From NCBI GenBank assembly GCA_037951105.1, contig JBAMJV010009139.1, positions 1 to 64,000 on the forward strand: a stretch of DNA of 64,000 nt, written 5' to 3'. The notes beneath the pieces are model-generated. The model saw only the letters and a program-made list of their open reading frames with translations, searched no databases and was not told the origin of the DNA. A program made the position numbers and the translations under genes. How positions within the stretch are numbered: position 1 is the first letter of the stretch; each line of letters starts with the position of its first letter. Below are positions 26,001 through 32,340 of this stretch, in pieces. The stretch comes from Echinarachnius parma. Lineage: Eukaryota > Echinodermata > Echinoidea > Clypeasteroida > Echinarachniidae.

Positions 26001-29000
26001 GCTCGAACACCCGCTCGTCGGCGCCTTCCTCCAGCACAAGTGGAACACCGTCGGCCGATACGTCTTCACGGCGTCACTCCTCATCTACTGCATCTTTCTT
26101 GGCATGCTCACGGGTTATATCTCCGTCATCCCGCCAAACTACTACGTCAAGTACGTCAACCACTCGGCCAATGTCGATGGGTACAAGCGGGTGCAGTGGT
26201 ACGCCGACGGGCGAGAGCGCTGGGTCGAGAGCGTATCATCAAGTACTCTCATGTTCTTCGACTACCTGGGACCTCCGCTGATCGTCACCCTCTCGGTCCT
26301 CAACTTAATTCGCGAGGTATAGTACATACTAAGTCAAACAAAGTTTACATTTGCGTGAAGTGATCAGAGTGTATGATATATCATTTTAAACGCAATTTCC
26401 AAAGCTTTAACATGATACCAATATAAACATATATAGTAATAATAATAATAGTAATAATATGAACATTTATATAGCGCAGCTACTATAAATATATTCTCTA
26501 CTGCGCTTAAATAATTATTAAAATCATTATTACCCATGGTCATCAGGTACATTTCAAACCAACACAATGATATTGCGTACTTTCACAACTCCCCGGGGAG
26601 CATACTATCCGAGCTGCAACTAATGATGACGCTACAGGCTTATTAACACCCGACCATGCTACCCATTTATACACCTGGGTAGAGAGCAGCAATTGTGGAT
26701 TAATTGTCTTGCTGAAGGACAAACGCAGTGGGCCTACACAGGGTTCGAACTCGGGATCACGATCGGAAAGCGCGCGCTCTACCAATCTTGCCATACCATA
26801 TCCATATATGTTTAGAATTGTGGATTCGTTTATTTTGACTCACACTGTATATCCCATTGCACGCGTGACAATCTTTCGCACTATGGCGACGCTTCCCTGT
26901 GAGCCCTATGACAAGTGCACCCACCTAACACGGCGACGAAGTCACTTTTAATGTTGACATGCATTATTTTTGGATTATGCATTTTCATGGTAGACAGCGT
27001 CTCACCTTACCCTCATGTTCTTGGACATTATTATCAGTCCATAATCATGATGATAAAACAAGATTGTTACACCTTAGATTGCTATACCTTTGTTTGTAAT
27101 TGGTATAGTTCTAGTTTATATTACATTATATCTCAGTTATAGTTACAGTTTAGATTGTTATACTATTCATAACTTTTTATTTTATTTAATAGTTTATTCA
27201 TCGTACGCTTTTTCTCATAATGGGCCTCTGTTCTTTGCAGCTGAGTCTGGAATAAAGTTTTTAATTGAATTGAATTTCAGGTTGGCCAGATCTTCCTGCA
27301 GCGGTTTTCCTACTTCTTGAGCCCAGACAACTACCTGGAGTGGTTCCTGTACATCACATCCATCCTCTTCGCCTTGCCCTTCAGCGAGGCAGAGTATGTG
27401 CGAAATGGCGATCTCAAAATGGTACCAATATGTTGTTATTCTCACTTTCTCACTCTTTCTCACTTGACGATAATGATGTCTGTTTAACCATTTACTCGTA
27501 AGAATCTTCAAAATGGCAAACTTAAAATGCTGTTTGATTTTTTTCTCTCAAAAGAACAATACACTTTTCTCATTTTTACAATTGTCTCATTACAATCTTT
27601 ATTTACTTGAGCCAAGACATGTTAAAGCTAAACTATAAGTTTCCGAGTCCGCTAAATGAATATTATGTATCAATATTCGCTACGATGGCCGACGGTTTGA
27701 ACCAATTATCCATCATTAGTTATCACGGAATATAACGTGAAAAAAAAACCGCACTTGCAACAAACAAATAATCAAATTGTTAAATTGATTTCCTAATTTG
27801 TACTTTAAGTCTCGTATTAATCACCGCAAACATTTTCGCAGCACCCTTCAGAGAGTCGACACAAACCCGTTACAAATGAGAGATCATAGAAATAGATTAT
27901 AAGTAGTTGAGAAAACATTAATATCTATATCTCTTTCCAGGAATGGCAATGGAGATTTGGTGCAATGGCGGGTTTCTTCGGCTGGATCAACCTGCTTCTC
28001 TTCATCAGGAGGAACTCTAGACTTGGGATCTACGTCATCATGTTCATTGGTGAGCAAATCAATGTATATAATCTTTTGTTTGTTTATTAAAGATTGTCAT
28101 GCCAGGGAGATGCTACACGTACGGCGGATCGCCATTTTAAAACTAGGCTAGTGTGTGCACACTATACATTACACTGAGCCAGTGTGTAATAGTTACGCAC
28201 TATGCACAAGGCGTTCGCTAAACTGATGGCACCGCACGCGGTTGGGTCGCCCGGAATCAAACTGGGGACCTCTGGATTACTACTGATAATGAGAAACTAA
28301 ACGAAGTGTTGATAGGTATGTGTTTGATATTATACATTATAGACTGCTATGAGGGGCATATTGAAAAATATAGGCCCGAGGTGATCTCAAAACCATGATA
28401 TGACCCGTGAACATGGCGAGGAAGATGCACCTAGTGATGCCTTAAAGACGTACCGGTGTGCTGGAGGAAGGTGCCGACGAGCGGGTGTTCGAGCAAAGCA
28501 GTCAATAACGTATAATATGAGTCTTCAGGCCAATAATACAATATGTTATAGTGTTATAAATGTATTTGAATTGATTGTGCTGGATATTATGTGAGAAATA
28601 CAATACACGTTCCTGTTTGTCTTTTAACCTTAATGTAAATAATCGAAACGTATTATTTTCCTCCGTCACAGACATATGCCGCACGTTCCTCAAATTCGCG
28701 TTGATTCTCTTTCTGTTCATCATCGCTTTCGCGATAGCATTCTACGCGCTGCTTATGAACCAGGTATGTTCAGTAGTAACAAACTACATATTATTACTTA
28801 ACTAAGAGATTGTTTGTGGAAAAACGATTCCCATGGAGGCTAATAACAATACTCAATTGCTTGAATACTACAAAAATCTCTGTAGATATTCCCATTTTTG
28901 TGTTAAGTACAGAGCATATTTGAGTACAAATAGTATTATATCATTGATTCATTGTTAATTCGGATGTTGTTTGTTCGAATACCACCGCAATCAAACTTGC

Positions 29001-29554
29001 CTTTACTCCCCATTTAATACATATTATATTTATTATCTCTATCAGGACCCCTTCCACACTCTGGGCGACTGCCTCTCCAAGACCTTCGTCATGATGCTCG
29101 GTGAGCTCGATTACGCCAACATCTTCTTCGGCGAAGACTACCTGGGCACCTCGAACACGATCGAGACCGACGGCGAGGACGTGTGGTTCCTCAACGTCCT
29201 CTTCTACAGACCCACGACCTTTCTCTTCTTTGCCGTCTTCCTGGTCGTCATGGGCATCCTTATGATGAACATGCTTGTAAGTATGATGATGTGGATGATG
29301 ATGATAGTGATGATGATGATGATGCTGCTGCTGATGATAATGCTTTTAAGAATGATGATGATGATGATAATGATGATGATGATAATGATGATGATGATGA
29401 TGATGATAATGATAATGATTTTAAGAATAATAATGATGATGATAATGATGATGATGATGCTGATGATAATGATGATGGTAATGATGATAATGATGATGAT
29501 GATGATGACGATGGTGATAATGATGTTAGGATGATGATAATGATGATAATAATA

Positions 29555-29649
<95 letters not shown>

Positions 29650-31329
29650 AATAAATATGTTGATAATAAGGAGGAAGACAGGTTAGGGGGATATTGGAGG
29701 GTGAAAATGGACATAAGAAACAGGACTGGAATTATTTTAAAGTTTAGGTGAAGGTCCAGAATATTAGATATTTGGCCATGACTTTGCACATCGCAGGGCC
29801 TTCTCATTTGCAGCCATCAGATCTTCTTGACTACACTGTTCCTCAAAGTTAGGACATTGAAGGAGGTGTTGCATGGTTTGTGATGTGCCACAGTCGCAGT
29901 TAATGTTGTCATCATCTGTATATCCCCACTTTTTCATGTTGACTTTGCATCGACCCATCTCTGTGCGAAGTCGGTTGAGGGACTTCCATGTCTTCCAGTC
30001 TTGCTTGTGTAGATACATCATAGTCTGAACACATTATAATAAAAAATAATGTGGTCAGAGTAATGACAAAGATTTTGTTATGTAAGATGTAATTGACCAG
30101 TAGTGATAATAATGATAATTTGGATTACCATGGATTATTACGGTAAATAATTCGCAATAGTACTGCCGCAATGTGGAAACTGTTCCACATCAATCAATAT
30201 ATTATTAGATTCATTTTCCCTTTTTCCATTTACTGATTAGGTTGGTCTGGCAGTCGACGATATTCAGGCTATTCAGGAAAAGGCTAATCTTCACAGACTC
30301 ACAATGCAGGTAATACAAAGGTCTTGTACTTTATCAAATACAAACACGCTATATAATTGTCTTTTAAACATTTAATATGCGGAGGTATATGTGTAAAGAA
30401 GGACAAATCATACTTAATTTGTGTACAGTATGCCTTGACAATAAGCACGCATATTATGATCTATTTGGTGGCAGTGTTCAGGTTGATTCGGTGTTGGAAA
30501 TGCAAGACAAATTTCTGAGTAGATTTGTCGATGTACAGTCATCACAATAATATCTGTATTCGCGCATTGTTGTATTTTTGTTCAATAATAACTTCTCTAA
30601 AACAGTGTCAATTATGTTATTTTTCGATGTTGGTTTTCAGGTTGAATCTGTGATGGAAGTGCAAGCTAAGTTCCCGCTCTGGGTGTGGCGGTCTTCGGTC
30701 ATCAAGAAGAAAAAGTTCAAGGTCAACGAAATTAAGGTCAAGAAGTGGATGCAGCGACTTAGCAGCGTCCGAAAACTCATCAAGAAGGCGATCGTAAACC
30801 AGAGTGACCATATGGTAAATATACCCTCCATTATGTTTCAGTAGAATACTTTTTCATGTCAGAAGATACAATAACATAACCTTTAGCATACTTTGACAAT
30901 ACAAAAAAACAAAACTTATCACTTCATTCCTAATTTCCAAAGATACCATTGTGTAAGATACCAACAATTTATTTCTAGAAGAACCAGGCAAAGAGGACGG
31001 TCACAGGTAATTTCTTATTTCGACGTGTTTTATTTTTTTCTAAAAACCAGGAGCTGCATTCCACGCAATCTCCGGCGGACGAAGCGGTCGACAAGATACG
31101 ACAGCGCGTGAAGGATATGGGGTCGAAGGTCGAACGCGCAACGCACGAGATGGTAGAGGGCGCGCGCAAGCGGGAAGAGCACATCGAACAGATCGGCGCG
31201 TCGCAGCGCGGACTGCGCGAGAAATCGGACGCATTGTACGCGACACAAGAGCGCCTCGCGGACCGCGTGGATCTGATGGACAGGAAACTGGACGCCATCT
31301 TGAAACGACTCAAGGTGAAAGAGCAGTGA
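6973..31329 (+). CDS. TRPA1: TRPA1-like ankyrin-repeat TRP cation channel, 22 exons (5' end missing)
   Basis: Non-selective cation channel of the TRPA subfamily, expected in the plasma membrane of sensory cells, where family members respond to irritants or temperature. I joined 22 exons by GT..AG sites and phase; they sum to 3627 nt (1208 aa plus stop), close to the size of known TRPA1 proteins. About a dozen ankyrin repeats fill residues 1-600 (TPLHYAA/TPLHHAA-type motifs), then a linker with a VLDRC motif, six TM segments (S1 about 760-784, S2 826-842, S3 862-878, S4 897-913, S5 936-956, S6 1016-1035), a pore loop MMLGELDY (974-981), a GQIF motif after S2 and a charged coiled coil at 1125-1206. 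The initiator Met exon is not found: the first exon opens after an acceptor in phase 0. A five-codon ATG stretch ending at a GT donor (5001-5015) is phase-compatible but weak. Orthology to TRPA1 rather than another TRPA clade is inference. Confidence 0.93.
7215..7362. repeat. Hairpin-forming palindrome in TRPA intron 1
   Basis: Arms of about 65 bp (GTGGGCTCAAAATGATTATT.. and its complement) around GAAGCGTAGCTGAG. It begins 25 bp after the exon donor, and the reading frame stays open through it by chance. Confidence 0.8.
8123..8551. mobile_element. MITE with long TIRs (family D)
   Basis: Left TCTCTGAAAGTTAGAGCATA.. pairs with the right end TGACCGATTGTGCTCAAATA...; TIRs about 70 bp including CTATGGCTCTTT / AAGAGCCATAG. 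Confidence 0.75.
8640..8793 (-). mobile_element. MITE-A fragment (reverse), joined to the next copy
   Basis: Ends ACTAGATCCCTTTAAAGGGATCTAG at the junction with the copy that starts at 8789. Only the terminal half is present. Confidence 0.7.
8789..9178 (-). mobile_element. MITE-A
   Basis: About 390 bp from TTTAAAGGGATCTAGTAAC to ACTAGATCCCATTAA, with the family core CATTTTCGCTCATTACTCGG. In TRPA intron 1, 83 bp before exon 2. Confidence 0.85.
9261..9343 (+). CDS. TRPA1: TRPA exon 2: ankyrin repeat
   Basis: Acceptor TTGTTAACAG, donor GTAAGC. Encodes VNDAGEGGKRPLHFAV then a basic stretch. 83 nt, in at phase 1 and out at phase 0. It lies just downstream of a reverse MITE-A copy ending at about 9178. 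Confidence 0.88.
9690..9860. mobile_element. Palindromic MITE, family C
   Basis: GGGCCCCGTTGCAGAAAGAG.. mirrored by ..CTCTTTCTGCAACGGGACCC, about 165 bp with a short centre. Confidence 0.85.
9861..9960 (-). repeat. tRNA-derived SINE fragment
   Basis: On the minus strand carries a pol III B-box (GGTTCGATTCC) and the segment GTCCTTCAGCGATCCACAAT, shared with the SINE at 26430-26805. Confidence 0.6.
10118..10285 (+). CDS. TRPA1: TRPA exon 3: ankyrin repeat
   Basis: Acceptor TTGTATAG, donor GTAAGT. 56 codons, phase 0 to 0, with the motif GMTPLHYAASQGNMEAFITL and a preceding ADVNATD loop. Confidence 0.92.
10430..10620 (+). pseudogene. Decayed partial copies of TRPA exon 4
   Basis: 10537-10620 repeats the acceptor and first 80 bases of exon 4 (CTAGACTCAAGACCGACGGA, then TATGCCAGGC), with a 7-base deletion and an in-frame stop. 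10447-10480 resembles the later TGCTGATCAATAAGGGGGCG part of the exon. Confidence 0.75.
10683..10892 (+). CDS. TRPA1: TRPA exon 4: two ankyrin repeats
   Basis: Acceptor CTTTAATTAG, donor GTAAGA. 70 codons, phase 0 to 0: TTALCQACQSGNTDGALMLI and DTPLHIAVRHSHSMIVTTLL. Decayed copies of parts of this exon, one including its acceptor, lie 60-250 bp upstream (see findings). Confidence 0.93.
10985..11371 (+). mobile_element. MITE-A, full length
   Basis: TTAAAGGGATCTAGTAAC .. GTTACTAAGTCCCTTTAA, 387 bp, non-coding, in TRPA intron 4. Confidence 0.92.
12065..12616 (+). mobile_element. MITE-A expanded by an internal 28-bp array
   Basis: Degenerate family-A ends (TTTAAAGGAATCTAGTAA .. ATATCCTTTTAA) enclose a seven-copy tandem array at the site where other copies have a single GTGATCTGATATGTCCACTG segment. 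Confidence 0.85.
12135..12330. repeat. 28-bp minisatellite, 7 identical units
   Basis: Unit begins GTGATCCGATATGACCACTG and ends AGCAATGT; starts at 12135, 12163, 12191, 12219, 12247, 12275 and 12303 with no visible differences. Confidence 0.97.
13405..13490 (+). pseudogene. Decayed copy of TRPA exon 5 start with acceptor
   Basis: TTCATCTAG then ATGTTGATGACAACGAATGA aligns with the true exon 5 start 103 bp downstream, and the preceding intron bases match too. An in-frame stop makes it non-functional as an exon. Confidence 0.75.
13547..13640 (+). CDS. TRPA1: TRPA exon 5: short ankyrin exon
   Basis: Acceptor TTATCCATCTAG, donor GTGAGA. Encodes MLMATNASGLIPLYEAVKFG and ELFHQCLNH; leaves one base of a split codon. 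A decayed duplicate of the acceptor and first 40 bases lies 103 bp upstream. Confidence 0.88.
13740..13940. repeat. Polypyrimidine (CCCT)n tract
   Basis: Degenerate CCCT repeats with CCCTCCAGCCTT units; C on the + strand, so G-quadruplex potential lies on the minus strand. Confidence 0.9.
14535..14920 (+). mobile_element. MITE-A, full length
   Basis: TTAAAGGGATCTAGTAAC to ACTAAGTCCCTTTAA. Abuts an inverted copy on its right. Confidence 0.92.
14917..15266 (-). mobile_element. MITE-A, inverted neighbour
   Basis: Reverse-orientation copy sharing the TTAA junction with the preceding element, ending CACTAGATCCCTTTAA. Confidence 0.88.
15618..15660. repeat. (CCCCCT)n tract
   Basis: CCCCCT/CCCCTC hexamers in tandem on the + strand in TRPA intron 5. 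Confidence 0.9.
16216..16780 (+). mobile_element. MITE-B, full length
   Basis: TTAAAGGGATAGTTGAGTTT .. AACTCAACTATCCCTTTAA, 565 bp, with central GTGGGGCCCCAC. TRPA intron 5. Confidence 0.93.
17065..17238. mobile_element. Palindromic MITE, family C
   Basis: GGGCCCTGTTGCAGAGAGAG .. TCTGCAATTACGGGACCC, about 174 bp, closely related to the copy at 9690. Confidence 0.83.
17461..18003 (+). mobile_element. MITE-B, full length
   Basis: TTAAAGGGGTAGTTCAG .. CTGTACTACCCCTTTAA, 543 bp. Subfamily with GGGG ends, as at 21646. Confidence 0.92.
18004..18175 (+). pseudogene. Possible LINE reverse-transcriptase C-terminal relic
   Basis: The frame from about 18006 reads YVCIESCEDTVFHFLFEK, resembling the Cys/His C-terminal motif of non-LTR ORF2 proteins. 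Short and stop-terminated; tentative. Confidence 0.35.
18255..19136. other. TRPA intron 5, 3' part: nothing recognised
   Basis: AT-rich, no repeats that I could match within the window and no ORF with support up to the exon 6 acceptor. Confidence 0.5.
19137..19377 (+). CDS. TRPA1: TRPA exon 6: two ankyrin repeats
   Basis: Acceptor TGTATCCACAG, donor GTGAGT. Encodes NGDTLLHVAAAAGHVDIAET and QTPFHLACTANHQAIARCLV. High GC against AT-rich flanks. It follows a 5.5-kb intron loaded with MITEs. Confidence 0.95.
19436..19470. repeat. Perfect 16-bp-arm palindrome
   Basis: ATTCATCTGATATCAT, AAT, then the exact complement. Lies 60 bp after exon 6. Confidence 0.9.
19806..19995 (+). CDS. TRPA1: TRPA exon 7: ankyrin repeat and linker helix
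   Basis: Acceptor CATTGCAG, donor GTGACG (weaker at +4). Encodes HADANAVDNAGHNPLQLAAI and a helix ending NNMPKAVRK. A (GAT)n microsatellite begins about 30 bp after the donor. Confidence 0.92.
20027..20100. repeat. (GAT)n microsatellite, intron 7
   Basis: About 24 uninterrupted GAT/ATG triplets, with degenerate GAT up to 20225. Source of spurious poly-Met, poly-Asp and poly-Ile ORFs. Confidence 0.97.
20392..20480 (+). CDS. TRPA1: TRPA exon 8: ankyrin-domain linker
   Basis: Acceptor TCAACGCAG, donor GTAAGT. Encodes ILDYEFRVHDLTDEGIMDFI then basic residues. No ankyrin motif. The phase (0 in, 2 out) fits both neighbours. Confidence 0.85.
20689..21013. repeat. Degenerate (GAT/GAC)n microsatellite, intron 8
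   Basis: Interrupted GATGAT and GACGAC runs over 300 bp, ending about 45 bp before the exon 9 acceptor. Confidence 0.93.
21058..21204 (+). CDS. TRPA1: TRPA exon 9: ankyrin repeat
   Basis: Acceptor CGTGCACAG, donor GTAAGT. Encodes the ankyrin motif EGFTPLHHAAHRGAEDIARA. The upstream intron is largely degenerate GAT repeats that run almost to the acceptor. Confidence 0.94.
21646..22194 (-). mobile_element. MITE-B next to TRPA exon 10
   Basis: TTTAAAGGGGTAGTACAG .. AACTACCCCTTTAT. Ends about 40 bp before the exon 10 acceptor. Confidence 0.9.
22235..22355 (+). CDS. TRPA1: TRPA exon 10: ankyrin repeat
   Basis: Acceptor TTAATCAAG, donor GTAATA. Encodes CERTPLHYAASKGWTRTARI then LLDNGASIDAQDMRG. 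A MITE-B copy ends about 40 bp upstream, so the branch point must lie in MITE sequence or in the short spacer. Confidence 0.92.
22850..23010 (+). CDS. TRPA1: TRPA exon 11: last clear ankyrin repeats
   Basis: Acceptor GATTGTGCAG, donor GTAAGT. Encodes MTPLHHACMHGQLSMVELLL and ELNCLDHAIDNGYE. Phase 0 in, 2 out. Confidence 0.93.
23120..23260 (+). repeat. tRNA-derived SINE head
   Basis: A-box-like TAGCGTAGTGGTTAGA and B-box-like ATTCGAGTCGATTATC, 33-50 bp apart, followed by AT-rich sequence. It is not a tRNA gene: no intact cloverleaf. Confidence 0.6.
23307..23569. mobile_element. MITE with 14-bp TIRs and an internal 82-bp duplication
   Basis: AGTGCGACGTTTCA (23307-23320) and its exact complement (23556-23569) enclose two 82-bp units (23322 and 23404) that differ at two positions. 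Confidence 0.85.
23708..23829 (+). CDS. TRPA1: TRPA exon 12: end of ankyrin domain and pre-S1 linker
   Basis: Acceptor CCATCTCCAG, donor GTAAGA. Encodes DVAKCIISHHSWRDVM and TPLRKLIRNMP, typical of the TRPA linker between the ankyrin domain and the membrane. Confidence 0.93.
24582..24713 (+). CDS. TRPA1: TRPA exon 13: pre-S1 linker with VLDRC motif
   Basis: Acceptor TTATATCGAAG, donor GTACGC. Encodes CVAERVLDRCITVKGGKK (Cys615 and Cys624 in my numbering) and VEFYYEFLED. In TRPA1, reactive cysteines of this cytosolic linker sense electrophiles; whether these two are equivalent needs an alignment. Confidence 0.92.
24714..25293. other. TRPA intron 13: nothing recognised
   Basis: AT-rich with a short (TA)n at about 25000. 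No repeat copy or ORF that I can support. Confidence 0.5.
25294..25511 (+). CDS. TRPA1: TRPA exon 14: pre-S1 linker
   Basis: Acceptor ACATTTCTAG, donor GTGAGT. 72 full codons, including a Gly-rich stretch (GGIAGHVGGRVGGFF) and ending NHPVNIM just before the membrane domain. Confidence 0.9.
25622..25700. repeat. (ATC)n microsatellite, intron 14
   Basis: ATC/ATT triplets; the GAT motif lies on the minus strand here, unlike the other three TRPA-intron arrays. Confidence 0.93.
25978..26316 (+). CDS. TRPA1: TRPA exon 15: S1, S1-S2 loop and S2
   Basis: Acceptor CTCTCTTTTAG, donor GTATAG. 113 codons starting AVSARVELLEHPLVGAFL, a TRPA-type pre-S1 segment, then S1 (YVFTASLLIYCIFLGML), an extracellular loop of about 45 residues with one NHS glycosylation sequon, and S2 ending SVLNLIRE. 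Confidence 0.95.
26430..26805 (-). repeat. tRNA-derived SINE, near full length
   Basis: Minus strand: A-box region TGGCAAGATTGGTAGAGCGC, B-box GAGTTCGAACCC, a central part GTCCTTCAGC.., and a tail TGCGCTATATAAATGTTC ending in ATT repeats. It shares its centre with 9861-9960 and its tail motif with 45160-45235. Confidence 0.75.
27281..27421 (+). CDS. TRPA1: TRPA exon 16: S2-S3 and S3
   Basis: Acceptor TGAATTTCAG, donor GTACCA. Encodes VGQIFLQRFSYFLSPDNYLE then S3 WFLYITSILFALPF. The GQIF and LEW motifs are TRPA hallmarks. Confidence 0.94.
27941..28049 (+). CDS. TRPA1: TRPA exon 17: S4 and S4-S5 linker
   Basis: Acceptor CTCTTTCCAG, donor GTGAGC. Encodes EWQWRFGAMAGFFGWINLLL then FIRRNSRLGIYVIMFI. 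The S4 sequence fits the TRPA family. Confidence 0.94.
28122..28240 (+). repeat. Interspersed repeat shared with 59274-59375
   Basis: Shares TCGCCATTTT, ACTAGGCTAGT, ACTGAGCCAGTGTG and AAGGCGTTCGCTA with the sequence upstream of the second Ig-like gene. Class unknown. Confidence 0.7.
28672..28763 (+). CDS. TRPA1: TRPA exon 18: S5
   Basis: Acceptor CTCCGTCACAG, donor GTATGT. Encodes DICRTFLKFALILFLFIIAF and ends FYALLMNQ. Strongly hydrophobic S5 helix. Confidence 0.94.
29046..29276 (+). CDS. TRPA1: TRPA exon 19: pore loop and S6
   Basis: Acceptor TATCTCTATCAG, donor GTAAGT. 77 codons with pore helix and filter DCLSKTFVMMLGELDY, an acidic outer loop and S6 ending ILMMNML. The filter acidic residue is Glu978 where vertebrate TRPA1 has Asp. 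Confidence 0.95.
29282..29652. repeat. (GAT)n microsatellite, intron 19
   Basis: Starts 5 bp after the exon 19 donor; degenerate at first, then about 30 uninterrupted triplets at 29550-29650. Confidence 0.97.
29764..30021 (-). pseudogene. LINE (non-LTR) ORF2 C-terminal fragment
   Basis: An 85-codon minus-strand frame with WKSLNRLRTEMGRCKVNMKK WG, then CDCG, TMQHLL and CPNF, the Cys/His-rich tail typical of non-LTR reverse transcriptases. Truncated 5'; sits in TRPA intron 19 right after the GAT array. Confidence 0.75.
30241..30309 (+). CDS. TRPA1: TRPA exon 20: post-S6 TRP-like helix
   Basis: Acceptor TTTACTGATTAG, donor GTAATA. Encodes VGLAVDDIQAIQEKANLHRL TMQ, the conserved TRPA segment following S6. 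Confidence 0.93.
30457..30550 (+). pseudogene. Partial copy of TRPA exon 21 with acceptor and stop
   Basis: Acceptor TGTTCAG then a frame VDSVLEMQDKF matching VESVMEVQAKF of exon 21, ending at TAA (30548-30550). Could be dead or an alternative terminal exon. Confidence 0.7.
30641..30814 (+). CDS. TRPA1: TRPA exon 21: C-terminal cytosolic region
   Basis: Acceptor TTGGTTTTCAG, donor GTAAAT. Encodes VESVMEVQAKFPLWVWR followed by a strongly basic stretch with many Lys. A partial copy with its own acceptor lies 159 bp upstream (30482). Confidence 0.92.
31051..31329 (+). CDS. TRPA1: TRPA terminal exon: coiled coil and stop
   Basis: Acceptor CTAAAAACCAG; stop TGA at 31327-31329. Encodes a long charged heptad-like helix (residues about 1125-1206), matching the C-terminal coiled coil known to assemble TRPA tetramers. 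GC is very high for the window. Confidence 0.9.
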   Translation, partial: ELHSTQSPADEAVDKIRQRVKDMGSKVERATHEMVEGARKREEHIEQIGASQRGLREKSDALYATQERLADRVDLMDRKLDAILKRLKVKEQ

Positions 31330-31941
31330 AGAGGGGAAAGTGTTCGGCGCAGTGGAACAACACTAACACAATCATGACTAATGGACGAATTAACTTGTTT
31401 AACTTCCACGAAAGTGTGTAATAACATAGTCAGACACTAGGGCAGACCCCTCGTCTCTATGATGTAAGAAATTCGTTAGCAGTTTGCATGTATTATTATG
31501 GCTGATATGTCTTCATAAAGATTCCCTTGGTGGAGGGTTTTACTGTTACGGCATTTTGCTGTCTCAACTATCTTTATTCGGAAGCTCTTTCACATGAAAA
31601 CGGCATTCTGACATTATTATATAATTGGTGAAAGAAGAATTAGAATTAGGGGCCAGTGAAGAACTCTTTTTTAGCATTAAGCCTACGCGGTGCTTTTGGG
31701 CTTTAACATGTTAATGTAGTATGCTGAAGAAACAAAAAAGGCAATACAGCACAACTTTGTGAGTCGAAGTGACGACGACAAAGCGAATCTTTCTAATATA
31801 GATACTAAATATTTGTTTGTATGAGCAGTACTACTAATATCAATATAACAGTATGTTTTATGAAAATGATGGGAACGGCAGATTACCGAAGTCCTGATTA
31901 GTAATATGTTATTTTGTTTTAAATAAGAAAAGAAAAAAACA

Positions 31942-31947
31942 AATAAA
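31942..31947 (+). terminator. Candidate polyadenylation signal AATAAA for the TRPA gene
   Basis: AATAAA about 610 bp after the TRPA stop codon. Other AATAAA copies occur further on in AT-rich DNA, so the true 3' end is uncertain. Confidence 0.4.
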
Positions 31948-32202
31948 GATTGATGTAGTGACTACCAATACATTACTTGTATATAATACATTCCTATAAT
32001 AATAATCTTCCTATCATTATTGTATATTCTTGATCGCACGGATCGTATTAGCTTTGGTTTCAAGATTGCATTCTGGTATCGAATGTGATTACTGTGAGAT
32101 TGTTTTGCCCTACACACATGTACACAATATGAATATTCTAGGATACTTAATTTCTTATTCCTTATCAATATTGTCTGTATGGGCTGTATTGTAACTACAT
32201 GT

Positions 32203-32336
32203 TTTAAAGGGATCTAGTAACTGTATCGACATGTGCAAAGAGTGATTAATGGTTGATATTGTGTATTAATGTGATATTATATGCCCACTGCCCACTGTGC
32301 AAATTTCACGTTAAATTGATGTTATGGCCGAGTGGT
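32203..32336 (+). mobile_element. MITE-A 5' fragment
   Basis: TTTAAAGGGATCTAGTAAC .. TTATGGCCGAGTG, then interrupted by the 162-bp array. Confidence 0.8.
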
Positions 32337-32340
32337 CTAA

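Noticed and set aside
27231..27280. Alternative acceptor (TTCTTTGCAG) 40 nt before TRPA exon 16
   Set aside because: It would add 40 nt and break the frame.
30979..31006. A 28-nt segment flanked by AG and GT between TRPA exons 21 and 22
   Set aside because: Including it shifts the frame away from the coiled coil; skipping it keeps phase 0 to 0. The shifted frame is also open for about 370 nt, but that is expected in very GC-rich sequence.
30975..31427. 150-aa minus-strand ORF opposite the last TRPA exon
   Set aside because: Antisense shadow of a GC-rich coding exon; no domain or start context.
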